A DNA stretch of 51,659 nucleotides from Hyphomicrobiales bacterium. GTDB lineage: Bacteria > Pseudomonadota > Alphaproteobacteria > Rhizobiales > Rhizobiaceae. The stretch's first letter is position 1; the number at the start of each line of letters is the position of its first letter. The position numbers were made by a program, and so were the translations under genes. Positions 7,768 to 16,633 of the stretch are shown here, in pieces. Under the pieces are notes generated by a model. The model saw nothing but the letters and a program-made list of their open reading frames with translations. It did no database searches and was not told where the DNA came from. The stretch spans positions 1 to 51,659 of the forward strand of contig UCCS01000067.1 in the NCBI GenBank assembly GCA_900470965.1. Direction: 5' to 3'.

Positions 7768-9246
7768 ATGAGCAACAAACTTTCGGGCTACAAGCTCCGC
7801 CGTCCGGAGCTTTTTCGCGAAGCGAATTATATAGGCGGCCAATGGGTGCAGGCCGATAACGGCCGTACCTATGACGTCACCAATCCAGCGACCGGCGAGG
7901 TAATCGGAACCGTGCCTGCCATGAGTGCTGTCGAGACGAACCACGCAATCGATGCCGCCTACAAGGCGCAAAAGGCATGGGCGGCACTGACTGCCGAGCA
8001 GCGCGCCAATCATCTCTGGAAGCTGGCAGAGTTGATGCACGAGAATCTCGAGGATCTCGCGGCCATCATGACGATCGAGCAGGGCAAACCTCTTTCCGAA
8101 AGCCGTGGCGAGGTCGTCTATTCCGCAAGCTTCATCGAGTGGTTCGCGGAAGAGGCGAGGCGCGTCTATGGCGACACGATCCCTTCGCCGGTTTCAGGCC
8201 GACGCCTGATCGTGCAGAAGCAGCCGATCGGCGTCTTTGCGGCGATCACGCCGTGGAACTTTCCCTCGGCGATGATCACCCGCAAGGCCGGTCCCGGCTG
8301 GGCCGCAGGCTGCACCGGCGTCATTCGTCCGGCAAGCCAGACGCCCTATTCGGCGCTGGCGCTTGCCGTGATGGCTGAAGAGGCGGGCTTTCCGGCCGGC
8401 GTCTGCAACGTCATCACCGGCCCTTCGTCGGACACCGGTCCTGCGATCACCGCCAGTCCGAAGGTGCGCAAGCTCACCTTCACCGGCAGCACGGCGGTCG
8501 GCGCCAAGCTGCTCGCCGAATGCGCGCCCACCATCAAGAAGACCAGCATGGAACTTGGCGGCAACGCGCCTTTCATCGTCTTCGACGACGCCGACCTCGA
8601 CGAGGCGGTCAAGGGCGCCATGGGCTCGAAGTTCCGCAATACCGGGCAGACATGCGTCTGCGCCAACCGCATTCTCGTGCAGGACAAGGTGCATGATGCC
8701 TTTGCCGAAAAGCTCGCAGCCGCCGTTGCCAAACTGAAGCTCGGCGACGGCATGGAGGAGGGCGTCACGCTGGGCCCATTGATAGACGAAGCTGCGCTCA
8801 AGAAGGTCGAGATGCATGTCGAGGATGCCGTCAGGCATGGCGCGAAGATCGTCTCCGGCGGCAAGCGCGATCTGCGTGGCGGCAATTTCTACCTGCCCAC
8901 CATTCTCTCGGATGTCTCCCGCGAGGCGGAAATCTTCTCGGATGAAACCTTCGGCCCGGTTGCCCCTCTTTTCCGTTTCAAGACAGAGGAAGAGGCGATC
9001 GAAATGGCCAATGACACGCCCTTCGGTCTTGCCGCCTATTTCTACGCCCGCGACGTCGGTCGCATCTTCCGGGTTGCCGAGGCTCTCGAATTCGGCATTG
9101 TCGGTATTAACGAGGGACTCATCTCGACAGCGGTCGCTCCTTTCGGCGGCATGAAGCAGTCCGGCATCGGCCGGGAGGGTTCGAAATACGGCATCGAAGA
9201 GTTCCTCGAGGTCAAATACATGGCCATTGGTGGCCTGGCGAACTGA
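7768..9246 (+). CDS. gabD: NAD(P)-dependent succinate-semialdehyde dehydrogenase
   Basis: This 492-residue aldehyde dehydrogenase shows the family landmarks: PWNFPSAMITRKAGP, FTGSTAVGAKL, the catalytic Glu in MELGGNAPFIVF, the catalytic Cys in GQTCVCANR, and EIFSDETFGPVAPLF. Length and the N-terminal YIGGQWVQADNGRTYDVTNP resemble GabD, which oxidises succinate semialdehyde to succinate. Next to an HpcH/HpaI aldolase it could instead oxidise the aldehyde released by that aldolase. It starts behind GGAAGG, 37 bp after the tartrate dehydrogenase gene. Confidence 0.85.
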   Translation: MSNKLSGYKLRRPELFREANYIGGQWVQADNGRTYDVTNPATGEVIGTVPAMSAVETNHAIDAAYKAQKAWAALTAEQRANHLWKLAELMHENLEDLAAIMTIEQGKPLSESRGEVVYSASFIEWFAEEARRVYGDTIPSPVSGRRLIVQKQPIGVFAAITPWNFPSAMITRKAGPGWAAGCTGVIRPASQTPYSALALAVMAEEAGFPAGVCNVITGPSSDTGPAITASPKVRKLTFTGSTAVGAKLLAECAPTIKKTSMELGGNAPFIVFDDADLDEAVKGAMGSKFRNTGQTCVCANRILVQDKVHDAFAEKLAAAVAKLKLGDGMEEGVTLGPLIDEAALKKVEMHVEDAVRHGAKIVSGGKRDLRGGNFYLPTILSDVSREAEIFSDETFGPVAPLFRFKTEEEAIEMANDTPFGLAAYFYARDVGRIFRVAEALEFGIVGINEGLISTAVAPFGGMKQSGIGREGSKYGIEEFLEVKYMAIGGLAN

Positions 9247-9256
9247 GGAGAATGCC

Positions 9257-10051
9257 ATGAGTGCAGCTGATATCGACGGCTTTGCAGCCCGGATCCGGAA
9301 CCACGAAAGTCAGATGATTTCTGCCTGGGTGGGCATTCCCGATCCGCTGTTGGTCAATCATCTGGCTCAGGAAGCCTTCGATGCCGTTGTGCTCGACATG
9401 CAGCACGGCATGTGGGACCTGCCGTCTGCAGCTGCCGCTGTCGGCCATGTGCGTATCGCCGGCAAGCCGGCGCTCGCCCGCATCCCGGTCGGTGATTTCG
9501 CCTCTGCCTCGCGCCTGCTCGATGCCGGTGCGTCGGGCATCATCGCGCCGATGATCAATTCGGCCGAGGATGCGAAGGCCTTCGTGAAAGCCACAAAATA
9601 TCCGCCAGTCGGCGAACGCAGCTGGGGGCCGTCTTTGGCACTCAACCACACCGGCCTTTCGGCTGACGACTATCTCAGGACCGCCAATGATTTGACGGTC
9701 GCAATCGCCATGATCGAGACGCGCGCGGCGCTCGAAGCGATCGACGATATCCTTGGCGTGCCCGGCATCGATGGTATCTTCATCGGCCCGTCGGATCTCT
9801 CCATCGCCCTATCGAACGGGGATCAGGTGGCGCCGAATGCCGCCGAGATCGATAGCGCCATGCAGCATGCCGTCGCGCGTTGCGGCGCGCACGGAAAATT
9901 CGCCTGCGCCTTTGCCGGTGACGGCGAGCGCGCCGGCGAGCTTTTGAAATTCGGCTTCGCTTTTGTCATTGCCGGAGCGGAAACCGCGCAATTACGATCC
10001 GGTGCCCGCAAACAGATCAACGCCGCCAGGAAGATTGCTTCTGGGGCCTGA
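9257..10051 (+). CDS. HpcH/HpaI family aldolase
   Basis: This class II, metal-dependent aldolase cleaves 4-hydroxy-2-oxo-dicarboxylates to pyruvate plus an aldehyde. The start ATG at 9257 follows TGAGGAG, 10 bp after the preceding stop. The 264-residue sequence has FDAVVLDMQHGMWDL (the usual DxQHG block), ASGIIAPMINSAEDA, GERSWGP, IAMIETRAAL with the metal Glu, and DGIFIGPSDLS. It is probably translated with gabD as one operon. Whether it acts on hydroxy-ketoheptanedioate or a sugar-acid derivative such as 5-keto-4-deoxyglucarate cannot be told from the sequence. Confidence 0.86.
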   Translation: MSAADIDGFAARIRNHESQMISAWVGIPDPLLVNHLAQEAFDAVVLDMQHGMWDLPSAAAAVGHVRIAGKPALARIPVGDFASASRLLDAGASGIIAPMINSAEDAKAFVKATKYPPVGERSWGPSLALNHTGLSADDYLRTANDLTVAIAMIETRAALEAIDDILGVPGIDGIFIGPSDLSIALSNGDQVAPNAAEIDSAMQHAVARCGAHGKFACAFAGDGERAGELLKFGFAFVIAGAETAQLRSGARKQINAARKIASGA

Positions 10052-10070
10052 TCCATAGCAATATAGGGTC

Positions 10071-10796
10071 TCACGCGATCATGTAGCCGCCATCGATAGG
10101 CATGGAGATGCCGTTGACCATCGCGGCTTCGTCCGAGAGCAGGAAGAGGATCACCTCTGCCACGTCCTCGGGCTCAGCGAACCGGCCGACCGGGATGCGC
10201 TTTTGCATTCCGGCGGCTTTCTCCGGATCGCTCCAGGCCTTGATCGCCATCGGCGTCAGCGTCACCGTCGGATGCACGCCATTTACCCGGATGCCCTGCG
10301 GCGCCAGTTCCTTGGCCATGACGCGCGTCAAGCCGTCCAGACCGCCCTTCGATGCACAATAGGCCGCATGATCCGGGATACCCACAAAGGCTGCGACAGA
10401 GGAGACGTTGACGATGGCGCCGTGGCGGCCGTTCTCGATCAGGGACCGCGCATATTCCTGCGCAACGATCATCGGGGCGCGCGTGTTGACTGCAATCAGG
10501 TGGTCAAAGGCCTCGACCGTGGTTTCGAGAAAAGGCTGCAGCTCGGTCGTTCCAGCGCAGTTGATAAGGAAATCTGCCGGAAGTGCGGCGCACGCGGCCT
10601 CTCGCGTCATCTGTGCGTCGGCAAGATCGACCTGAATCGCTTCGCAACCAAGATCTTCACGTAGGGAAACGACATCGTCAGCACTTCTGGTGAGTGCCGT
10701 GACCTTAGCCCCACGCTTCACCAGTATCTCTGCGACAACGCGGCCGATGCCCTTGCCGGCACCGGTGACGATCACTTTTTTGCCTTCGAAATTCAT
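10071..10796 (-). CDS. Short-chain dehydrogenase similar to L-xylulose/carbonyl reductase
   Basis: This 241-residue classical SDR has the NAD(P) motif TGAGKGIGR, NCAG, catalytic Ser in NVSSVAAF, and YCASK with Tyr and Lys. Its overall pattern follows mammalian dicarbonyl/L-xylulose reductase, including VTLTPM...WSDPEKA, RIPVGRFAEPEDV and the closing PIDGGYM. It interconverts a ketose and a polyol. It lies 12 bp downstream of the ABC ATPase gene and is the last gene of the leftward polyol import operon, so its substrate is probably what that importer brings in. It ends 20 bp from the convergent aldolase. Confidence 0.84.
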   Translation of the reverse strand: MNFEGKKVIVTGAGKGIGRVVAEILVKRGAKVTALTRSADDVVSLREDLGCEAIQVDLADAQMTREAACAALPADFLINCAGTTELQPFLETTVEAFDHLIAVNTRAPMIVAQEYARSLIENGRHGAIVNVSSVAAFVGIPDHAAYCASKGGLDGLTRVMAKELAPQGIRVNGVHPTVTLTPMAIKAWSDPEKAAGMQKRIPVGRFAEPEDVAEVILFLLSDEAAMVNGISMPIDGGYMIA

Positions 10797-10808
10797 TTGT
10801 TCCTCACC

Positions 10809-11870
10809 TTACAGTCGCTGACCCGTTGTCTGATCAAAGATGTGAACACGGCGCGGATCAATATGAAAATGCAGCGTCCGGCCGGGTTCGACCTCGATGC
10901 GCTCACGGATCAGGGCATCGATCGGCACTCCTCCCACACGGCCGAAGATCAACGTTTCTGAGCCGGTCGGCTCGTATACCGACACTTCCACCGGAATACC
11001 GTCATCGCTGATGGTTATGTGTTCCGGGCGAATGCCGTAGGTTACGGCCTTACCCTCCTCTGCGTTCACGCGGTCAACGGGGAGGGTAACGCCCTGATCG
11101 GTGATGACAACCTGCTTTCCGTCACGAGTTGCGATCTTGCCCTGTAGAAAGTTCATCGACGGGCTGCCGATGAAACCGGCGACGAAGAGGTTTGCCGGAA
11201 AGTCATAGAGATCAAGCGGCTTGCCGACCTGTTCCACCCTTCCGTCGCGCATGACCACGATCTTGTTGGCCATCGTCATGGCCTCGATCTGGTCGTGGGT
11301 GACGTAGACAGTGGTCGTCTTCAGCCGCTGGTGCAGTTCCTTGATTTCGACGCGCATAGTGACGCGAAGCTTGGCATCGAGGTTCGACAGCGGCTCGTCG
11401 AACAGGAAGACCTGCGGGTCGCGGACGATGGCTCGGCCCATGGCAACGCGTTGCCTCTGTCCGCCTGACAATTGCTTCGGATAGCGGTCGAGATAACGCG
11501 TCAGGTCGAGGATTGCGGCTGCCCTACCGACCTTTTCATCGATCTCCGATTTCGGGCGTTTCGCCATCTTTAGCGGAAAGCCCATGTTCTCGGCGACAGT
11601 CTTATGAGGGTAGAGCGCGTAGCTCTGAAAGACCATGGCGATGTCGCGCTCCTTCGGCGGGGCGTTGGTGACCACGCGGCCGCCGATGCGGATGTCGCCG
11701 CTGCTGACGGTCTCGAGACCGGCGATCATGCGAAGCAGTGTTGACTTGCCGCATCCCGAAGGGCCGACCAGCACGACGAATTCGCCATCCTCGATATCGA
11801 CGCTAACGCCATGCATCACCTGAAGAGCGCCATATCTCTTGGTGACGTCGCTGACCTGTACGTTTGCCAA
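10809..11870 (-). CDS. ABC importer ATPase, MalK/UgpC type
   Basis: This 353-residue nucleotide-binding subunit of a carbohydrate importer works as a dimer on the cytoplasmic face. Domains are the ABC ATPase (1-235) with Walker A GPSGCGKST, Q-loop MVFQSYALYPH, signature LSGGQRQRVAMGRA, Walker B VFLFDEPLSNLD and switch His in VYVTHDQ, followed by a TOBE/OB regulatory domain (240-350). It is encoded after the two permeases and a small membrane protein in the same leftward operon. Confidence 0.95.
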   Translation of the reverse strand: MANVQVSDVTKRYGALQVMHGVSVDIEDGEFVVLVGPSGCGKSTLLRMIAGLETVSSGDIRIGGRVVTNAPPKERDIAMVFQSYALYPHKTVAENMGFPLKMAKRPKSEIDEKVGRAAAILDLTRYLDRYPKQLSGGQRQRVAMGRAIVRDPQVFLFDEPLSNLDAKLRVTMRVEIKELHQRLKTTTVYVTHDQIEAMTMANKIVVMRDGRVEQVGKPLDLYDFPANLFVAGFIGSPSMNFLQGKIATRDGKQVVITDQGVTLPVDRVNAEEGKAVTYGIRPEHITISDDGIPVEVSVYEPTGSETLIFGRVGGVPIDALIRERIEVEPGRTLHFHIDPRRVHIFDQTTGQRL

Positions 11871-11931
11871 TGTCTTTTCTCCCTAATCCAGCACGGCTTG
11901 CGTCTTGATAGTGTTGATGGAATTCACCGGC

Positions 11932-12138
11932 TCACCCCTTCCAGACGATGTAGGCGCCGAGTACGGCGGAGATTGCCACCGCAAACCATACCGAAAGCCC
12001 GAACGGTTCGATGAACCGCAGCCAGAACAGAGAGAGCGCGACCCAGATCACGATGGAGATGAACAGCCGGTCGAACCAGTTCGTCTCGATCGGCAGGAAG
12101 CCCGGCTGTTTTTCGTTGTTTCGAGAATCCGAAGCCAT
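11932..12138 (-). CDS. Small membrane protein of a sugar/polyol ABC operon (DUF2160-like)
   Basis: This 68-residue protein has a polar N-terminus and two hydrophobic segments, about residues 25-44 (FISIVIWVALSLFWLRF) and 50-66 (VWFAVAISAVLGAYIVW). It sits between the MalG-like permease (4 bp away) and the ATPase gene. Small two-helix proteins of this kind are common in rhizobial carbohydrate ABC operons and may accompany the permeases. The DUF2160 label is tentative, based on size, topology and position. Confidence 0.65.
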   Translation of the reverse strand: MASDSRNNEKQPGFLPIETNWFDRLFISIVIWVALSLFWLRFIEPFGLSVWFAVAISAVLGAYIVWKG

Positions 12139-12142
12139 CTCG

Positions 12143-12979
12143 CTATCCTTTCACTGCGCCGAAGGTCAGGCCGGCAACGATGTGACGCTGCACCACCGAG
12201 AAGACGATGAGCGCAGGGATCAATGTCAGCATCGAGATCGCCGCCATGATGCCCCAGGCGGTTCCTGTCGTCGTCACGTATTCCGACAGGCCGGTGGTAA
12301 GTGTGCGGGCGTTGAAGTTGGTGAGTGTCGCAGCGAGCAGATATTCGTTCCACGCGAAGACCCAGGTGAGGATGAGCGTCACCGCAAGTCCCGGTCGCGC
12401 CAAGGGAAAGACGATGTCGTAGAGGACCATCCAGGGGCTTGCGCCATCCATATAGGCCGCCTCGTCCAGTTCCTTGGGAATGGCCTCTACCGTCGGACGC
12501 AGGGTCCAGATGGCAAAGGGAAGGTTGAAGGAGCAATAGACCAGGATCATGCCAAGCCTGGTATCCGCCAGCGAAAAGTCGCCGATCCTGTAAACCTGCG
12601 TCAGCAGCAGGAAGAGCGGCAGCAGGAAGACCGCCGGAGGCGCCATGCGGTTGGTGATGGTCCAGAAGAAAATGCTTTCCTTGCCTGCGAGATCGAAGCG
12701 CGTCAGCGCGTAGCAGGCAAGAAAGCCGAGGGTCGTCACCAGGATCGCGTTCCCCGACGAAATGACCAGCGAGTTGATCATGTATCGCCGCAAGGTCTCG
12801 TTCGTCAGCACGTCCTGGTAGTTCTTCCAGAAGAAGCTCCGAAGGATGACGTCTGGCGTGGAAAACAGGTCAAAGGGCTGCTTCAGCGAGATGACGAAGA
12901 GCCAGTAGATCGGGAAGAGGGTTGCAAAGCTTATCAGCGTCCACAAGAGAACCGAAAGCCAGGGGTTCTGCCTTTTCAT
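12143..12979 (-). CDS. Carbohydrate ABC importer permease, MalG type
   Basis: This 278-residue inner-membrane permease has about six transmembrane helices. The start is the ATG at 12979 (protein begins MKRQNPW), 4 bp after the stop of the other permease gene, with GAGAGG upstream. An earlier in-frame ATG overlaps the previous gene and is less likely. The EAA loop that contacts the ATPase is EAIPKELDEAAYMDGASPW, followed by FPLARPG. It pairs with the MalF-type permease. Confidence 0.92.
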   Translation of the reverse strand: MKRQNPWLSVLLWTLISFATLFPIYWLFVISLKQPFDLFSTPDVILRSFFWKNYQDVLTNETLRRYMINSLVISSGNAILVTTLGFLACYALTRFDLAGKESIFFWTITNRMAPPAVFLLPLFLLLTQVYRIGDFSLADTRLGMILVYCSFNLPFAIWTLRPTVEAIPKELDEAAYMDGASPWMVLYDIVFPLARPGLAVTLILTWVFAWNEYLLAATLTNFNARTLTTGLSEYVTTTGTAWGIMAAISMLTLIPALIVFSVVQRHIVAGLTFGAVKG

Positions 12980-12983
12980 CGCA

Positions 12984-13859
12984 TCAGCCTCTCTTCGCAC
13001 GGGGAGCAATCAGGCCGACGTAGAGCAACCAGCAGACGACGATGGTGAGATAAAGTACGACGACCGAGATCGCTGAGCCGTAGCCGTAGTTCGTTTTCGG
13101 AAAAACCTCTCTGAAGATGTGAACGCCGATATAGCGCGTCGACGACCCCGGGCCGCCTCCGGTCAGCATCAGGACTTCGTCGACCGTCCGCAGCGCGTCC
13201 ATGAGCCTGATGAACACCGTGGCCAGCAGGGCAGGGCGGATTAGAGGGAGCGTGATATGCCAGAAGATCTGGCTCTTGCCGGCGCCATCGATCTGCGCCT
13301 GCTCGAAGGGATCTGGCGGAAGCGAGACCAGGGCGGCAATCAGGGACAGGGTGACCAGCGGCGTCCAGTGCCAGACGTCCATGATGACAGTGATGGAGAA
13401 GGCCGCGAGCGCACTCTGGCCGATGTTCAGATCGTAACCGAACCAGCTTCGCAGCAGATATGGTATGATGCCAATCGACGGTGTCGTCATCAGCTTCCAC
13501 ACCGATCCGACAATGATGGGCGCCATGATCAGAGGAAGGGTGTGGATGGTGCGGAAGAACGCTTTTCCCGGAAAGTCCTTCATCAGTGCCTGCGCGAGAA
13601 TGTATCCGAGGATGAGTTCGGAAACGACTGCGAAGAAGACGAAGGCGATCGTGATGCCCAGCGAGGCCAGGAACTGTTTGTCGAAGACGAGACTCCGGTA
13701 GTTCGAAGCCCAGTTGAAGACCATCAGCGGATTTGCGGCGAAAGGGTTCCACTGGTGAAACGAAACCCAGACGACGTAAATGAAAGGAAAGATGCCGAAG
13801 AGCCCGAGGATCAGGATCGTCGGTGACAGCAGCAGCCATCCAAGCTTTTGTGAATGCAT
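12984..13859 (-). CDS. Carbohydrate ABC importer permease, MalF type
   Basis: This 291-residue permease has six predicted membrane segments, starting at the ATG at 13859 (MHSQKLGWLLLSPT) behind AGAGGATGAG. The coupling EAA loop is LPPDPFEQAQIDGAGKSQIF followed by ITLPLIRPALLAT. It is the first permease after the binding-protein gene, separated from it by 96 bp that hold a GC stem-loop. Confidence 0.92.
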   Translation of the reverse strand: MHSQKLGWLLLSPTILILGLFGIFPFIYVVWVSFHQWNPFAANPLMVFNWASNYRSLVFDKQFLASLGITIAFVFFAVVSELILGYILAQALMKDFPGKAFFRTIHTLPLIMAPIIVGSVWKLMTTPSIGIIPYLLRSWFGYDLNIGQSALAAFSITVIMDVWHWTPLVTLSLIAALVSLPPDPFEQAQIDGAGKSQIFWHITLPLIRPALLATVFIRLMDALRTVDEVLMLTGGGPGSSTRYIGVHIFREVFPKTNYGYGSAISVVVLYLTIVVCWLLYVGLIAPRAKRG

Positions 13860-13910
13860 CGCCTCATCCTCTTTGGCACCCTTGGGGCGGCCTATCGAGC
13901 CAGGAAAGGA

Positions 13911-13937
13911 GCGGGTCGCCAAGCGAAGACGACCCGC
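13911..13937 (-). promoter_or_regulatory. Intercistronic stem-loop between binding-protein and permease genes
   Basis: GCGGGTCG at 13911-13918 pairs with CGACCCGC at 13930-13937 (8 bp, 11-nt loop). It lies after the binding-protein stop and before the MalF-type permease. Hairpins in this position are known in other ABC operons to protect the upstream mRNA or partly terminate, giving more binding protein than permease. No T-run follows on the transcribed strand. Confidence 0.5.
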
Positions 13938-13955
13938 CAAGGTGGGGAGGATGAT

Positions 13956-15389
13956 TTATTTGCGATAGCCGAGCGAGGTGAGCTCCTCTTCCGTCTTGGC
14001 GGCCATCTGGTCGAGGCCTTCGTCGGGCGCGATCTTGCCGGTCAGGATGTCGAAGAAGATCGGCAGGGTTGCTTCACGCAACTGGGCATGGAACGGATAC
14101 GGAGGAGCGCCGGCGAAGAGTTTGCCCTGATCCTTCAGCATCGTGTAGAAGCCGCCGAGCTTGACGTCCATCGCCTTGACCTTCGGGTCGTCGAAGGTCG
14201 CCTTGTTGGTGATGCGGGGTGCTGCGATTGCCCAATCGGGCTGCACATCGTTCTGACCCATGAATTCGAGGAAGAGCAGAGCTGCTTCCTTGTTCTTGGA
14301 CGTAATCGGCAGGCCGAAGGCGCCGCCGTCATAATAGCCGATATAGCCCTTTCCTGACTTCGCATCCTCCAGGACACCCGGCTCGAGTGGCGGCAGGGCA
14401 AAGCCTACTTTGTCGACCACCTTCGACTGCGCAGGATCGCTCGCGATCCATGCGGCGTTCTCGCCGTAGATCAATCCTTGAGCAACACGGCCGGCAGCGA
14501 AAGTCGTCGCCGTTTCCGTCCAGGTCGACTGGGTCGATTCCGGCGGGGCTATGTCGCGCAGATGCAGCCAGTATTTCAGCGCGGCCTTCGCCTTGTCGCT
14601 GTTCATTGCGCCGCCATGCTCGACCGTCGCTGCGTAGTTGTTGCCGGCGTCGATGCCCCAGTTGTAAACGCCGAAAGTCGGCGCGATGGATTCGAAATAT
14701 TCGTACCAAGACGCGGCGTGACCTGTATGCGCCTGAGCGGTGGTGCCCCAAAGCTCAATGCCATTATCCTTGCCATACTTGGTGAAGAATTCGGCGATCT
14801 GCGTGTAGTCCTCATGCGTGGTCGCCGGCTTCAGGTCCTTGCCGGTTTCCTTCTTGAAGGCTTCCTTGATCTTCGGATCGTCGAAAAGGTCCTTGCGATA
14901 GAGATAGGTCTTCAGGAAGGCTTCCATCGGGACGCCAAAGAGATCGCCCTTCTTGTCCTTGAAATAGTCGGCGAAGCTGGTGAAGTTCGCGTCGTCGTAG
15001 GTCGGCGCCTTCAGATCCGCCTGATCCTTCAGCGTCTGAGTGATGTTGACCAGGAAATTCCGGGACAGATACGAGTAGATGATGTCCTGTTCGATGTAGA
15101 CCATGTCATAGATGCCGGTCTTGGCCTCCATGTCCTTGATGGCCTTGTCGTACATCTGGTCCCAGGACGTTGTCTCGATTTCGACCTTGATGCCGGTCTT
15201 CTTCTCGAATTCCGGGGCGAGCACATTCTTGATGTAGTTCGATGGCGGCGTGCTTTCGGTCACGCCGTGCAAGGTCACGCCTTTGAACTTGGCGCCGGCG
15301 TCGGACCAGAAGTCTGCCCATGCCGGCGAAGCGGCGGTGGCGAGGCTGAGCGTCAGCGCAAGCGCGCTGGCCTTCAGAGCGTAATTCAT
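13956..15389 (-). CDS. Periplasmic solute-binding protein of the polyol/sugar ABC importer
   Basis: This 477-residue family 1 (MalE-like) binding protein starts at the ATG at 15389 behind GGGAGGA; upstream in-frame ATGs lack such a site. A signal peptide with hydrophobic core ALKASALALTLSLATAA and cleavage after SPAWA is clear. The mature part has FEKKTGIKVEIETTSWDQMYDK, YDMVYIEQDI and a long helical C-terminal lobe. It heads the leftward operon (binding protein, two permeases, small membrane protein, ATPase, SDR). The divergent catabolic operon suggests a polyol or rare ketose as ligand. Confidence 0.9.
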   Translation of the reverse strand: MNYALKASALALTLSLATAASPAWADFWSDAGAKFKGVTLHGVTESTPPSNYIKNVLAPEFEKKTGIKVEIETTSWDQMYDKAIKDMEAKTGIYDMVYIEQDIIYSYLSRNFLVNITQTLKDQADLKAPTYDDANFTSFADYFKDKKGDLFGVPMEAFLKTYLYRKDLFDDPKIKEAFKKETGKDLKPATTHEDYTQIAEFFTKYGKDNGIELWGTTAQAHTGHAASWYEYFESIAPTFGVYNWGIDAGNNYAATVEHGGAMNSDKAKAALKYWLHLRDIAPPESTQSTWTETATTFAAGRVAQGLIYGENAAWIASDPAQSKVVDKVGFALPPLEPGVLEDAKSGKGYIGYYDGGAFGLPITSKNKEAALLFLEFMGQNDVQPDWAIAAPRITNKATFDDPKVKAMDVKLGGFYTMLKDQGKLFAGAPPYPFHAQLREATLPIFFDILTGKIAPDEGLDQMAAKTEEELTSLGYRK

Positions 15390-15684
15390 TTCAATCCTCC
15401 CAGATAGCAGCGAGATCATTTCGCCGGGCCATTGTGTAGACGAAAAATGCCGCTCACGCAATATTTGTTGTCTAAACCTGCAAATATGTCGGCTATGTCG
15501 TTGATTTTGGTAAGAACTAATTCTGGCAAAAGTAACGGAGGCAGAGACCGTTCGCTAAAATGCTGCAGCGCAATGAATTCTCTCGCAATGGCAAAATTAT
15601 AATACGCGAATTTATTTGTTGCTTTACCATACTAAATGGCATAGCTGTGGCGCAACGAAAGGCTTTCAGCGGAGGAAAAAAGCC
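15390..15684. promoter_or_regulatory. Divergent promoter region of the polyol locus, with inverted repeat
   Basis: This 295-bp AT-rich spacer separates the import operon from the catabolic operon. An exact 7-bp inverted repeat, ATATTTG at 15461-15467 and CAAATAT at 15481-15487, lies about 75 bp before the binding-protein start. It is a candidate operator for the ROK repressor encoded at 16634. GCGGAGGA at the right end is the ribosome site of the epimerase. No gene is apparent inside. Confidence 0.45.
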
Positions 15685-16569
15685 ATGCGCCGATTGGGTA
15701 TCCATTCATTTGTATGGACAGGCGGCCAAACGCAAGAGGGTCTCGAAATGGCTCTCAACAAAACGGCCGAGCACGGATATCGCACAATCGAATTCGCTTA
15801 TCTGCGCCCCGAGAAGTTCAATCTCGATCGTCTCGCAAAGCTCGCGCAATCGCTCGACGTCGAGATCGGTGTGACGATGGGCCTGCCGATCGACAGGGAT
15901 ATTTCGAGCGAGGATGCCGCTGCGGTATCCGCCGGCAAGCAGACGCTCGCCGATGCCGTGCGTGCGGTCCGTGACATCGGCGGAAACAAGCTTGGCGGGA
16001 TCCTCTATTCCGCGCACACCAAGTACAACCGCCAGCCGACGAAGAAGGGCTGGGACAACAGCGTCGCCGCAATCGCTGCGACTGCGGATGTCGCGAAGGA
16101 TGCGAGGGTCGATCTCGTCCTGGAGATCGTGAACCGCTTCGAAACGAACCTTCTGAACACGGCGGCCCAGGGATTGAAGTTCATCTCCGAGACCGGATCG
16201 GACCATGTCCGACTGCATCTCGACACCTTTCACATGAATATCGAGGAAGCAAATCCGGCTGCCGCGATCCGGCTCGCCGGCGACAAGATCGGCTACTTCC
16301 ACATCGGCGAGAGCAACCGCGGCTATCTTGGCGACGGCGTCATCAACTTCGATCTCATCTTCGATGCCTTGCTCGATATCGACTACAAGCGCGACATAGT
16401 GTTCGAAAGCTTTTCGACCGCTGTTGTCGATGAAGGCCTGTCACTCGCCTGCGCAATCTGGCGCGACACGTGGACCGATAACGACCCGTTGGCGGCTCAT
16501 GCCAAACGCTATATCGAACTGAAATACGAAGAAGCCAAACGGCGTCGCGTCACGAACGCACGCCCCTGA
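15685..16569 (+). CDS. Ketose 3-epimerase-like protein (D-tagatose/D-psicose 3-epimerase family)
   Basis: This 294-residue TIM-barrel enzyme starts at the ATG at 15685 behind GGAGGA. Signatures shared with D-psicose/D-tagatose 3-epimerases are LEIVNRFETNLLNTAAQG (first catalytic/metal Glu), LHLDTFHMNIEE (metal Asp and His), FHIGESNRGYLGDG, and IVFESFS (second catalytic Glu). It would epimerise a ketohexose at C3 using Mn or Co. It is the first gene of the rightward operon with ROK, kinase, PF08013 and two polyol dehydrogenases. The exact ketose, and a related hexulose-phosphate role, cannot be decided by sequence. Confidence 0.82.
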   Translation: MRRLGIHSFVWTGGQTQEGLEMALNKTAEHGYRTIEFAYLRPEKFNLDRLAKLAQSLDVEIGVTMGLPIDRDISSEDAAAVSAGKQTLADAVRAVRDIGGNKLGGILYSAHTKYNRQPTKKGWDNSVAAIAATADVAKDARVDLVLEIVNRFETNLLNTAAQGLKFISETGSDHVRLHLDTFHMNIEEANPAAAIRLAGDKIGYFHIGESNRGYLGDGVINFDLIFDALLDIDYKRDIVFESFSTAVVDEGLSLACAIWRDTWTDNDPLAAHAKRYIELKYEEAKRRRVTNARP

Positions 16570-16633
16570 TAATCCTTCTGCCGATCTGCTTCGTAAGTGT
16601 AGGCTGGAGCAGTCGATTTGAAGAGAAATGAAC

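Noticed and set aside
8194..9258. 354-codon minus-strand frame
   Set aside because: Antisense to gabD, whose catalytic Glu and Cys motifs are clear.
12011..13048. 345-codon plus-strand frame
   Set aside because: Antisense shadow of the MalG-type permease gene. It is rich in Arg, Asp and Gln, with no domain.
14478..15407. 309-codon plus-strand frame
   Set aside because: Antisense to the binding-protein gene, which has a signal peptide and ribosome site.
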